64,000 nucleotides of DNA from NCBI GenBank assembly GCA_014843695.1, contig CM026402.1, forward strand, positions 16,771,545-16,835,544. Reading direction: 5' to 3'. Within the stretch, counting starts at the first letter, position 1. Each line of letters begins with the position of its first letter. The DNA is from Archivesica marissinica. Taxonomy: Eukaryota; Mollusca; Bivalvia; Venerida; Vesicomyidae. A program made the translations under genes and the position numbers. The notes under the pieces are model-generated. The model was given only the letters and a program-made list of their open reading frames with translations. It was not told the origin of the DNA and searched no databases. Below, in pieces: positions 27,201 through 42,200 of this stretch.

Positions 27201-30200
27201 CAGATAAATGAATTGCTTACACCAGACAGACTCTTCTTATCAATCTATGTGCAGATAACTCTATTTCATACAACTGATGTACTTTGGGTAATGAGCGATA
27301 TCGCTTATTACCTCCCTTAGCAAAGTCTGATTTATTCCGAAATTTAGATTGGTCCTTTAAGTTGGAATCCTTTGTTTTTACTGTTGTTCCCTAACCAGAT
27401 GTTATGGTATGATAAATGTGATTTTATCAAAATCATGTTAATTAATTGATAAATGATTTTTGGAGTAAAGTACCCATTGGATAGATATACCGTACTGTAG
27501 ACTGTTGAGATTTAATAATTTAATGTTATAAGTTGAGAAACGGATGCAAATTGATAGCATATAGTGCAAACCACGATGAAAACATGGAAACTATTGTAGA
27601 CCTAATCTCCTCCTTAAAGAGTATCCAGGGGCAGTAACTCACCAATACATTCCTAGACCTCTGCATCCAGGGGCAGTAATTCACCAATGTCTCTCATTCT
27701 GCAACATTTTGCCTTGTATAGACAAAAATAGAAATCTGATATTTTAGGAGTGAGATTCTATTAGTATGTGAAAAAGCTGCTTTCATTAGAAATACATACA
27801 AACCTGTGCTAACGATCACCTGTTAATGGCGACCACCTGTCGATAATGGTCAGTTCAATTACCCCCACCCATAATTGGTTTTTAACCCTTTGCCTGCTGA
27901 GTAAATAAATCACATTTGCAAACAATATTAATCCAGATCAGGTTCGGCGTTACGGCGTTATGTTGTTTGCTATTCAGCCAAGTGTCTTAGCTCCACTATC
28001 CGAATAGCAAATAGCATAGAGCCTGATCAGAAAAATGTGCTGTCTGATCTGGCTCTATGCTGTTTGCAAAAGTGATTTTTGTTCTGCGCTAGCGTGCAAA
28101 GGGTTAAATGGGCGTGAATAGCGACCACCTGCCGACAGCGGCTAGTAAAAATCATTTCCAGCAAAGCAAAAATTAACCCTGAGTGTCATCATCGTTCACC
28201 AATCAAATGTGCAGTTTAAAGTCCCATCTGAAAGACTGTTAATTTTATTAGGGTTAGATGGGGGGGATCGAACCTGCGATCCCTGGATTACCAGTCCAGC
28301 GTGTCCACGTAGCATGTTTCCTGAGAGATGATAATTTATATAATAATATTTATATATTACTATCGTGTGTGTTGGTGTACTATGTGAATCCACACAGAGA
28401 TGGTAACTCTCCATATTTTTCCTACTAGGTGGCTCAACGTGCACATTTGAATCAAGTACTATCTGCAATTATAAGCAAGACCGATCGGATGATTTTGATT
28501 GGAGACGGAAATCTGGTAGGACGTCTTCCTCTGGCACCGGACCTCCTACAGATCATACATATGGCACAAGAACAGGTAAAATACTTCCTATCATCGAACC
28601 TCACTTAACCTATTTGATTTTGGATACCATTCAAACAGTATTTGCAAAGAACATAGAGCCTGATCAGCCGCCACGCAACGTGCCGTCTGATCAGGCTCTA
28701 TGCTGTTTGCTATTCAGATGATCTTGCTAAGACACTTGGCTATGTAGCAAACAACATAGATCCTGATCAGCATGCAGCGTCACACTGCAGCTGATCTGGA
28801 TCAATGTTGTTTGCAAAAGCCTTTAAATGGATCCAGAATGAAATGGGTTAATGTCAGAACAATGATAAATCATAATAGCTATACCTTTCTTATATATATA
28901 TTATTGTCATGTGAAATATTTAAAATTGCATCTGTAAAAATTGCGCAATAGAATAATTTTTCATTTTTGCCCTATATAAATGCTATGTATTTGTATAGTA
29001 TGTTGATAACCATGCAAGGCTACTAGGGGATGTACTCTGACCCCCACCCCCCCCCATTTGTCACTGGACGGAGCAAATAAATAGGGTTCCCTCTTGTGGC
29101 CCGAAGCCAAAAAATAAATGTACATACATTTGGAGATCAGATTAATAAGTGTTCCATTTACTGGACAATATTCTCGAGTATATGCATTCTGTACACTCGT
29201 GTATATGGAACTATTTTCACAGTGTAAAGTATGATATAGCAAGGCAGTATAATTTGTTTAGGTAACGCTGGTAAAAATATTATTTAATTATTATAAATAA
29301 AAAAAATTAAAACAATATTATTTTTATTTCTTTCATTGAAAATCATCCAAACGTTCCTTTCAATATACATCTGGTTATTACACAATTTAACATGATTGTG
29401 TATAACATGGAAATATCATGCATTGTTTGTGTTAATACTGTTGTATATTCAAATTGATATATTGTTGTTTTGTTTTCATTACATGTGCATGTTTGGAATG
29501 TGTGTAATTATTGTGTATATGGATCAGGAAATAAAACTTGGAAAAAGGTGCCATTAGTTTAAACTATATTTATTTTACAACAATTGCGAAGCAAGTTTTA
29601 ACAACTTATATTAATCACTCTCGTTGGCACGGATGAAAGCGTAAATCTGGTCATTAGTGTGGGAGGAAACCGGAGTACCCGGAGAAAACCCACCTGTCCG
29701 ATCTGGTGACCACCATACCATCTCACATACTGAGGATCGAACCCGGGTTGCATTGGTGAGAAGCGAGCGTGCTAACCACTGCGCTATTCGGACAACCGAT
29801 GGTGAAGGTGCCATTGTTTTGTTTCAGGTTCATACATGTACATTGAGGCCTCCGCCCCAAGACTCACTGGTCAGAAAGCACGTATATTTTCTCCATCTCA
29901 AGCAGCTACGACTGGTTCCTGTGTTTCCTTCTATTATCACATGTATGGTAACAATATGGGAACATTGAACGTGTATGCTCGTACGGGTAATGCGATTGGC
30001 TCTCCCATCCTGTCAACTAGTGGTAACCATGGCAACAAGTGGTTAAAGTCTGAGGCCACTGTGAAATCATCATCAAGTTGGCAGGTACGTGAATCTCAGG
30101 CACTGATTTCATGACAATTTGGATGTTTTATCTGTACAGTTAGTTTTATTAGCGCCAACGAATGAAAGGCATTGTGATATGGTTTTGACCATTGTTCGTG

Positions 30201-33200
30201 GGTCAGTCATCAATTCCACTATATACATCGTATCGTGTCTATTTTTCATTTACTTTTTTTGGTTAAAGCTACAAGTTACCGTATTAATCGATGTATAACA
30301 CACACCTATCATTTCCCCCCGATTCGATGTATAACACACTGAGGAAGAAATGTAGTTCCAGTGTATAACACACATCTACCATTGTGTATAACACACACCT
30401 ACCATTGTGTATGACACACACCTACCATTGTGTAAAACACACACATACCATTGTGTATAACACACACCTACCATTGTGTATAACACACACCTACCATTGT
30501 GTATAACACACACCTACCATTGTGTATAACACACACCTACCAGTGTGTATAATACACACCAACCATTGTGTATAACACACACCTACCATTGTGTATAACA
30601 CACATCTACCATTGTGTATAACGCACACCTACCATTGTGATACACACACCTACCATTGTGTATAACACACACCTACCATTGTGTATAAACACACCTACCA
30701 TTGTGTATAAACACACCTACCATTGTGTATAACACACACCTACCATTGTGTATAACACACATACCATTGTGTATAACACACCCAACCATTGTGTATAACA
30801 CACACCTACCATTGTGTATAACACAATCTACCATTGTGTATAACACCACCACCAACACACACACCCATTGTGTATAACACACATTTGTGTATAACACACA
30901 GCTACCATTGTGTATAACACACACCTACCATTGTGTATAACACACATCTACCATTGTGTATAACACACACCTACCATTGTGTATAACACACACCTACCAT
31001 TGTGTATAACACACACCTACCATTGTGTATTACACACACCTACCAAACACACACCTACCATTGTGTATAACACACACCTACCATTGTGTATAACACACAC
31101 CAACCTTTCCCCCAAAATCTGAGGAAGTAATGTAGTTCCGGTGTATAACACACACCAACCTTTTTGCTCACAAATCTAAGGAAGAAAAGTAGTTCCTGTG
31201 TATAACACACACCTACCATTTTGCTCACACATCTGAGGAATAAATGTAGTTCCTGTGTATAACACACACCTACCGTTGTGTATAACACACACCTACCATT
31301 GTGTATAACACACACCTACCATTTTGCTCACAAATCTGAGGAAGAAAAGTAGTTCCGGCGTATAACCAGCACATGGAAATAACCATGAGAGGCATCTCAA
31401 ATTTTCTATTGCCTCCCTTGGCAGATAAAGTCTGATTTCTTCCAAAATGTGAATAGGTCCTTTTAGTTAGAATCCTTTGTTTTTACTGTTGTTTCCTAAC
31501 CAGATGTTGCGGTATTATAAATGTGATTTTATCCAAATTGTGTTAATTAACTGAAAACATTCTTTTACAAATAAGTACCCATTGCATATACTGTGGGAGA
31601 ACTGTTGAGATATAGTCATTTAATAATCACAAGAAGCGATAGTAGAATAAAAATGTTGTGCAAAGGAAACAACGATAAAAACAGAAGAAAACACTTAATA
31701 GGACCTATCTACCTTTAGGGAGTATTCAGGGGCAGTAACTGACCGATGTCTCTCATTCCACAAAGAAATTTACGCAAGATCCGCTAATATGTGCACCATA
31801 AATATCACATTCCAGTAAAACAAAACAAATGAAAATCTGAAGCGGTAAGCCTCCACAGTATTTTGTGTTTTTGGATATCTTTATTTATCGCCACATCTCT
31901 GTAATCGTGGCGATGCCTCCAGAAGTATATTAGTTATTTTATATTTTGGAGGATAGTGCAAGATAGAGAAGGAACTCCAATTCTAGAAGTATCCCTAGTT
32001 CTAGTAGACGGGGATGGAACCTGCGATCCTTGGTTCTAGTAGACGGGGATGGAACCTGCGATCCCTGGTTCTAGTAGACCGGGGATGGAACCTGCGATCC
32101 CTGGTTCTAGTAGACCGGGGATGGAACCTGCGATCCCTGGTTCTAGTAGACCGGGGATGGAACCTGCGAATCCTGGTTCTAGTAGATCGGGGATGGAACC
32201 TGCGATCCCTGGTTCTAGTAGACGGGGATGGAACCTGCGATCCCTGGTTATAGTAGACCGGGGATGGAACCTGCGATCCCTGGTTCTAGTAGACCGGGGA
32301 TGGAACCAGCGATTCCTGGTTCTAGTAGACCGGGGATGGAACCTGCGATCCCTGGTTCTAGTAGACGGGGGATGGAACCTGCGATCCCTGGTTCTAGTAG
32401 ACGGGGATGGAACCTGCGATCCCTGGTTCTAGTAGACGGGGATGGAACCAGCGATCCATGGATTCCCTGGTTCTAGAGGACGGGGATGGAACCTGCGATC
32501 CCTGGTTCTAGAGAAGATTTCGTCTACATGCCCAGAATATTGCACTGATACATGAGACCTTGGTTTATAGTCCATCTGTGAGACTGTTAACCCATTTCAT
32601 TCTGGATACCGTTCAAACAGTATTTGCAAAGAACATAGAGCCAGATCAGCCACCTTGGAACGTGCCATCTGATCAGGCTCTATGCTGTTTGCTATTCAGA
32701 TGATCTTGCTAAGACACTTGGCTATGTAGCAAACAACATAGATCCTGATCAGCATGCAGCGTCACGCCTTTAAATGTATCCAGAATGAAATGGGTTAACT
32801 GTTAGCATGCTGTAGGCGAAATGAGCAGATAACAAATGTGTAATATATTCCTAGAAAGTAGGGCTTTAGACATTTCGTTTAAATCGTACCATCGCCTACA
32901 GCATGCTAAAGGTTAATATTATTAGAGTGAGGCTAGATTCATACTCCAACGTGTTAACCACTGGAACACTATTCTGCAGAATTTAATTCTCATAATTTAC
33001 ATCACCGTTCTCTCATGCTCCCTGGCAATGATGTTTTAGTATATTTTTTGTTCAAATTATACCAACCTGTCAGAAAAAATAGGGTCACTAGTTTGTGATA
33101 AGTTTGAGAGGGAAAATTCGAAAGGTGAGTGGATGCGTGTTCATTGAATGCTTGTCCACTTGGCCATATTGTTAACCCATTCAACACCAAGTAACTGACA

Positions 33201-36200
33201 CGGACTGGTGCATGATATTTTTAGACCAATTAATTAATAAGAAAATTACATTTGGACCAGTTCATTTATAAAAATGGGTAATTTTGTCTAAAAATAGTAA
33301 TATTACTGGCAAAAAGTGCAGATCCTGATGAGACAGCTCATGATGATCTACACTTTTTGTAAGCCTATTTAGAGGTCTGTGGTGTTGAAAGGGTTAATGT
33401 CCCATACTGATTGGGTTCCTGCTGGGAACTGATTGTTTCATATGAGGAAGCTACACAGCGTTGGGTGGTATCCAGGTGCTGCTACTTCTCTCAGGTGCAT
33501 ATTCCCTCACGTAGCTACTATAAGGCACTGAAGGCCCGGTCCTGCAGAATACAGACGGATCTGTAGTCCAGTGGTAACACGCTGGACAGGTAATCCAGGG
33601 ATCGCAGGTTCCATCTCCCCGTCTGACGCTAATAAAATTAACAGTCTTTCAGATGGGACGTTAAGCCGAGGTCTCGTGTCGGTGCTTTACACCGTGCACG
33701 TAAAAGAACCAGAGGAGACGCTGGAATGGGTATCTGTCTGTATCATTGCACTATCCTCCAAAATCTAAAATGACTAATATCTTCAGGAGGCGTCGCTCAT
33801 ATGGGCAACCGGTAGCGACGATAAATAAACGTAAAACACGCACACATATGCAGAATGTCCCAGAAAATGAAAAATCTAAAGCACCGAAAATGCAATGAAA
33901 GCTGTAGGGACCAAGGGTTGGGATGTCAACTTGGAGGTCACATACAACGTAAATAATCATATTCATCTCTTCTTTTTTCTCCAAACCGTATTGCAGTCAT
34001 ATTAGCCGTTCTGTTTTCTCCAAACCTTGTATTGCAGTCATATTAGCCGAAATGAGCAGGTCTCCGTGTAGCATACTTTATTTATATACTAATAATAAAT
34101 TTAATATTTACTTAATACATTCTTAATAATTGCATGAAAGATGTTTGGTGTGTTACTTATAAAAAATAAAAGCCTTTAAAGTAAGTTAACATGGCATGCA
34201 TATGTTATTAAAGCATTCTTCTTCACCTTCTGTATTATCACATATTATCATATAAATATTTGCGTTAGTGTTACATAGTTAATTAGATATATTGACATAG
34301 TGAATTGCTGTCGCCACATTTGTTAAATGTACATGTATGCCACATGGGTCTGAGACCTTCGGGATTTAAACAAATAAAACTTTGAAACTTTTACTTTATG
34401 ACAATTTTGAATGTTTAAATCACTATATATACATGTTTTGTAGTTAATGTGATATTTCATCTATGTATAGCAATGTTATGGAAAAATAATCTCCGAAAAT
34501 ATCGAAATTTGAATGTGTAAGACGTACATTATATTGATCCAGAGCGCAAAATTGACGTTCTATGATTCCAAATTTACCAGGGGGAACAAGCCCCCCCCCC
34601 AAAATTTAAAATCGCTAGCTATGCCCCTGACTGATACCGAGTCGGTACAACCGTACATCTAAAAAACAAGCAACCACACATGCCGCCACAATTGTTCTAT
34701 TGATTCCAAGCCTAACACTTGTTAATCTGGAGATCATATGCCAAGCCTAACACTTGTTAATCTGGAGATCGTATGCCAAGCCTAACACTTGTTAATCTGG
34801 AGATCGTATGCCAAGCCTAACACTTGTTAATCTGGCGATCGTATGCCAAGCCTAACACTTGTTAATCTGGAGATCGTATGCCAAGCCTAACACTTGTTAA
34901 TCTGGAGATCGTATGCCAAGCCTAACACTTGTTAATCTGGCGATCGTATGCCAAGCCTAACACTTGTTAATCTGGAGATCGTATGCCAAGCCTAACACTT
35001 GTTAATCTGGCGATCGTATGCCAAGCCTAACACTTGTTAATCTGGAGATCGTATGCCAAGCCTAACACTTGTTAATCTGGAGATCGTATGCCAAGCCTAA
35101 CACTTGTTAATCTGGAGATCGTATGCCAAGCCTAACACTTGTTAATCTGGAGATCATATGCCAAGCCTAACACTTGTTAATCTGGAGATCGTATGCCAAG
35201 CCTAACACTTGTTAATCTGGAGATCGTATGCCAAGCCTAACACTTGTTAATCTGGAGATCGTATTTGGCACTTTCAGCTTACCTTCGAGGGAATAAGAGG
35301 AAATGGCATCCGAAGTGACATTGCTATTGATGACGTGACCATCTCTGATGGGGCCTGCATAGGGGCAGACGGCTCTTGCACCTTTGAGAAAGACATCTGC
35401 TCATGGAGGAACACTCGTACTGGCGATGATTTTGATTGGCTTAGAAAACAAGGACACACAGGAAGTACGAGAACCGGCCCATCGAATGATCATACCATCG
35501 GATCTTTCCTAGGTAAGATTGCATAAATAGCTTACCGTCACATAATATTTCGGCCAATCAGGGTTCACGAATCTCTCAATATGTATTTGTGAAGAAAAAA
35601 CAAACAAACTACAGTCTACATCCGCTATGTCAAAGTCGGTTATGTCGAATTCTCCGGTTATCTCGAAGTCTGATCAATGTCCCGTTTCAGACACTATCAT
35701 TTTACATTTCTGTTTATATCGAATTTTGCTATGTCAAACTTCGGTTATGTCGAAGTATGTTGTTCAGTCCGACGGAATTCGACATAACGGATGTAGACTG
35801 CATATGATAGTAACCATTAGCGTGACTGTATTTGAAAACAATATGAGTTATTTGAGTTATGGAATGTTAGTTGTTTTGCACCTTATTTGGTCCTAAGGAC
35901 CGTCGGTTATAATTATATCTACAATTTTGCAAATTGCAAAACAAGTTTGTCTTTTGATTCGTCGACATTTCAATAACGTACAGAATCCTTTGTGCTGTAT
36001 AGTGTCGGAACGGACTATATGTTTGCGCAGTCACGCATTATTTATCACCATGGATACTTAGAGAATAGAATACGTTTGAAGTTCATCGGGGTATGAATGG
36101 CGATCACATAGGCAGAATCAGCCAATCAGAATCTCGACATTTCAAAAAATTGTAAATATATATATCAATAATGCATATGAAATATTATATGAATTCAGGG

Positions 36201-39200
36201 CACTATGTGTACATTGAGACATCGGCGCCACGAGTCCGGGGACACACAGCATGGCTGGTTAGTCAACAGTTCAATCCATCAAGGTCGAGTCAATGTGTGT
36301 CGTTCTGGTACCACATGTATGGACGCACAATAGGTGAGTGATGTCCGACAGATTGTCTCCATTGTTTTCCATGTTTAAACTTTATTTATTTTTACAACGA
36401 TTACGAAGCAAGTTCTAACAACTTATATTGATCACTCTCATTTGCGCGGATGAAAGCGTATATGTGGTCATTCATGTGGGAGGATACCGGAGTACCTGGA
36501 GAAAACCCACCTGTCCGATCTGGCGACCACCGTACCATCTCGCATACTTCCCGGTCCGAGGATTGAACCCGGGTTACATTGGTGAGAAGCGAAATGTGAA
36601 AGGTTTTCCATGTTATACATAAAGAATGAGTATTGATACAAACATGCATTTGAAGAGAGTATATGTTGCCATGCATGTATTAAACAGCCAGTTTCCAAAT
36701 TCCCACCTCCATTAATCAGACAGCTTGTATTTAGCAGCCAGTTTCCAAATTCCCATCTCCATTAATCAGACAGCCTGTATTTAGCAGCCAGTTTCCAAAT
36801 TCCCACCTCCATTAATCAGACAGCCTGTATTTAGCAGCCAGTTTCCAAATTCCCATCTCCATTATTCAGACAGCCTGTATTTAGCAGCCAGTTTCCAAAT
36901 TCCCACCTCCATTAATCAGACAGCCTGTATTTAGCAGCCAGTTTCCAAATTCCCATCTCCATTAATCAGACAACCTGTATTAAGCAGCCAGTTTCCAAAT
37001 TCCCAATATGTTGTTTTATTATACACTTGTCATCTATTAAGCAGCCACTTGTGCTAAGCAGCTGCTTTCTGTGATTCCCTTGGCTGGTTGCTTAGGACAC
37101 GTTTACTGCTATTCTAAATCAATAGACAACTCACTGATGGGCAACTTATGATTAGTACAGTAGTATTTCTGTCTGATAGCATGTTGTGTGTATTTCTGTC
37201 TGATAGCATGTTGTGTGTATTTCTGTCTGATAGCATGTTGTGTGTATTTCTGTCTGATAGCATGTTGTATGTATTTCTGTCTGATAGCATGTTGTGTGTA
37301 TTTCTGTCTGATAGAATGTTGTGTGTTTTTCTGTCTGATAGAATGTTGTGTGTATTTCTGTCTGATAGAATGTTGTGTGTATTTCTGTCTAATAGCATGT
37401 TGTGTGTATTTCTGTCTTATAGCATGTTGTGTGTATTTCTGTCTAATAGCATGTTGTGTGTATTTCTGTCTTATAGCATGTTGTGTGTATTTCTGTCTGA
37501 TAGCATGTTGTGTGTATTTCTTTCTGATAGAATGTTGTGTGTATTTCTGTCTGATAGCATGTTGTGTGTATTTCTGTCTGATAGAATGTTGTGTGTATTT
37601 CTGTCTGATAGAATGTTGTATGTGTATTTCTGTCTGATAGCATGTTGTGTGTATTTCTGTCTGATAGCATGTTGTGTGTATTTCAGTCTGATAGAATGTT
37701 GTGTGTATTTCTGTCTGATAGCATGTTGTGTGTATTTCTTTCTGATAGCATGTTGTGTGTATTTCTGTCTTATAGCATGTTGTGTGTATTTCTGTCTTAT
37801 AGCATGTTGTATGTATTTCTGTCTGATAGAATGTTGTGTGTGTTCTGTCTTATAGCATGTGTGTATTTCTGTCTGATAGCATGTTGTGTGTGTTCTGTCT
37901 TATAGCATGTTGTGTGTATTTCTGTCTGATAGCATGTTGTGTGTGTTCTGTCTTATAGCATGTTGTGTGTATTTCTGTCTGATAGAATGTTGTATGTATT
38001 TCTGTCTTATAGCATGTTGTGTGTATTTCTGTCTGTGTGTTGTGTGTGTTTGTTTATAGCATGTTGTGTGTATTTCTGTCTGATAGAATGTTGTATGTGT
38101 TCCATCTCACTCTTGACATCAATGTACTCATGACTTCAGGTTCGCTAAATGTATACCTGAACGCTAGTAGCCACGTTCAGCAGGTGTGGACTCAAAGTGG
38201 AAACAAGGGGAACAACTGGTTACAAGGACAGTTCCCATTATCATCAGTTACTTCCCTTTATACGATCTACTTTGAAGGAGTGAGGGGATCGTCGTTTTCC
38301 GGGGATATTGCACTTGATGATGTCAGTTTCTCACAGTCATCATGTGGATGTAAGCAAAAATTGAAACTTGCATTTTTATACCTCTGCTGAGTAAATAAAA
38401 TCACATTATCAAACAACATAGATCCAGATCGGCCGTGGCATAACGTCGCTGCTGATCATTATCTATGTTGTTTGCTATTCAGCCACGTGTTTTAGCTCCA
38501 TTATCCAAATAGCAAACAGCATAGATGGCACGTTCTGGTCCGTCTGATCTGGCTCTATGCTGTTTGCATGAGTGCTTTTTTTCTGCCGCTAGCGTGCAAA
38601 TGGTTAATGTCATAGGTAAAAATTAATGGTTGGATTTCGGTACTAACTATCTAGGGTAATGGTTGGATTTCGGTACTAATTATCTAGGGTAATACTGATT
38701 TTGTAACAAATACAATTACATGACGTTACATTTTTGAAATTGTGCCAGTAATTTTGTACAGGTACATACATTTAAAGTACATGGTACTGTAGAACACTTT
38801 ATTTGCGAAATTTTAATTTGCGCTAATTTTCGCGATCTAAGTTGATCGCAAATTCATGATTCTCGTGAATATCTCCGAATGTTATATCCGTAAATATGTA
38901 CACTTTATCCACATTTTGAATGTCAATACAATTATAAGCGATCTACATAAACGGTCACATTCATTTTTTCGCTATACATCACAAAATCGCGAAATAAAAT
39001 GCTTGCGAAATTATAGTATTTTACAGTGTATGTTTAATCAAGACATTCGCTTAACTTAACAATTAAATTCTCATTTTCTAGAAACGTTACCATAAATATT
39101 TTAAACTTATACTTGTATGCATGTAATTTGTCATAATATAGAACACATATTCTTCAATTGCTTGCAGATCAGCCTTCAAATGCTAAACCAGGAATGATCA

Positions 39201-42200
39201 CAACCACACCCCAAACAATGACGCCTGCTCCAACGTTCAGTAAGTAATATCGAAATGCTAAACCAGAAATGGTCACAACCACACCCCAAACAATGTCGTC
39301 TGCACCAACATTCAATAAGTAATATGGAAATTCTAAACCAGAAATGGTCACAACCACACCCCAAACAATGACGTCTGCACCAACGTTCAATAAGTAATAT
39401 CGAAATGCTAAACCAGAAATGGTCACAACCACACCCCAAACAATGTCGTCTGCACCAACATTCAATAAGTAATATGGAATTGCTAAACCAGAAATGGTCA
39501 CTCCCCACCACCAAACAATGACGTCTGCACCAACGTTCAATAAGTAATATGGAATTGCTAAACCAGAAATGGTCACTCCCCACCACCACTCAATGATGTC
39601 TGCACCAACGTTCAATAAGTAATATAGAATTGCTAAACCAGAAATGGTCACTCCTCACCACCACTCAATGATGTCTGCTCCAACATTCAATAAATAATAT
39701 GGAAATGCTAAACCAGAAATGGTCACAACCACACCCCAAACAATGACGTCTGCACCAACGTTCAATAAGTAATATGGAAATGCTAAACCAGAAATGGTCA
39801 CAACCACACCCCAAACAATGACGTCTGCACCAACGTTCAGTAAGTAATATTGAAATGCTAAACCAGAAATGGTCACTGCCCACCACCACTCAATGATGTC
39901 TGCTCCAATTATTTCAGAATGTTAAATCTACAATGATCACTACCCATTCCTACTCATATCTGTTCCAACATTCAATAAATAATCGTGAAATTCTTCTGTA
40001 AATCACTGTGTATAATGTTCTATGATATATAAATATGCATGTAACTTTGCTCTCAGGGAAATGAAAATAAACGTTGATGTTTACCAAGTCAAAGTTTTTA
40101 TTGGCATAAACATGTACATACATGTCCATTGCCAAGAAACATGATTGGCGGTTGGTTTAAACATATTTATTCGATAATAATGTACATTACATATACATTG
40201 TATACAAAACGAAAATGGATTAAATTGGAAGCTTAAAGCTTATTGAGATTTTCTCCATTGCATATATAATGTTGTGCACAAATGGCGATTAAGAGATAAA
40301 CATATAATGTAGTAATACCAAAATATATAATAAGTAGTTGAAAATATAGCTTGTTATCAGGTGAAAAGCTAACAGTAAAAGGGAGGTTGGGGAGGGTGGG
40401 TAGAAAGCGATGAACCATACGTAAGCACACTGTTTGAAGTGAATCACTCTGCTAGTGCGTCAGTCTCTGTTCACAGAATACTAAAAACGTTTAGACTTTT
40501 CTATGAATTTGTGGACAGCTAAGACTATTATTTCATTATGTTCAGATGGCAAAGAAATATCACCAAATAGGATCACATTTAGGGTTATATGACAGAGATG
40601 AGAAATAGTGTTAACTAGTTCAGGGCGTATATTGTAGTACTTGTGACATTCAAAGAAATAATGGTAAGTTGACTCGATTTGACCGCATGTGCATAGTGGT
40701 GAATCAATTATGTTTTTGGAGAAGAGATCATGTTTTAAATAACTACAATTTGTTCTCAATCGAGCAAGTAGTATCTGGTTCTTACGTATACCATTTGGCG
40801 GTTACATACAAAGTTTACAGAAAAGCATGATATATATAAGGTATGAGTAAGCATAGCAATAACATTGCAGATGGATCTGTAGTCCAGTGGTAACACGCTG
40901 GACTGGTAATCCAGGGATCGCAGGTTCAATCCCCCGTCTGACCCTAATAAAATTAACTGTCTTTCAGATGGGACTTTAAACCGAGATCTCGTGTCGGTGC
41001 TTTACACCGTGTACATAAAAGAACCTGAGAAGACACTGGAATGGGTCCCTGTCTGTATCATTGCACTATCCTCCAAAAATCTAAAATGAATAAAGAGGCA
41101 TCTTCAGGAGGCGTCGCTCATATGGGCAACCGGTAGCGACGATAAATAAATGTAAAACACACACAGCAATAACATTTTACGAAAGTATTCAGTGTCTCAT
41201 AAACCATTATTTTACAAGTAGTAACATTCATTAAGTTAATTAATATCATTATTTTACAAGTAGTAACATTCATTAAGTTAATTAATATCATTATTTTACA
41301 AGTAGTAACATTCATTAAGTTAATTAATATCATTATTTTACAAGTAGTAACATTCATTAAGTTAATTAATATCATTATTTTACAAGTAGTAACATTCATT
41401 AAGTTAATTAATATCATTATTTTACAAGTAGTAACATTCATTAAGTTAATTAATATCATTATTTTACAAGTAGTAACATTCATTAAGTTAATTAATATCA
41501 TTATTTTACAAGTAGTAACATTCATTAAGTTAATTAATATCATTTCTTTTACTTGAAAAGTTTGCTTTTTGGTGTTGAATTCACGAGTGTTCTAAACTTA
41601 TTAATGGTTGGCCATGAACAATAATATCTATGTAAATATATATTTCTTATATCATTATAATAAGGACAAACTAATAAAAAATGATATTCTGATTCTACTT
41701 GATTCATGTTACATTTTGAGCACACTCTTAAATTTCTTTCAATGTTTCGAAATCTTCCTTCTTCTATGCGGTCAACATCGTAGAATGACCCGCCAAAAAT
41801 ACTGCATGTTCCCTGTTCATGGCACAGATAGTATGTATATATTAGTCACTGTGTACCAGCTGTACATGTGATATTGTTCACAGATTGTTCATGACACAGA
41901 TAGTATGTATATATTAGTGACTGTGTACCAGCTGTACATGTGATATTGTTCACAGATTGTTCATGGTACAGATAGTATGTATATATTAGTCACTGTGTAC
42001 CAGCTGTACATGTGATATTGTTCACAGATTATTCATGGATTATTAATGAACTGCAACTTTATTTTCAGCACCTCAGTCGAAGTATGACTGTAGCTTTGAG
42101 AACCATTCTTTGTGTACTTGGACTCAAGATACGACGGATAACTTCAACTGGACTCTATCACAGGGGCCTACGGGGACGATGCTGACTGGACCCCTAGCCG

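Noticed and set aside
39253..39905. Additional linker exons in the 75-bp array
   Set aside because: No upstream acceptor in the units, donors mostly mutated to AT, and in-frame TAA on read-through.
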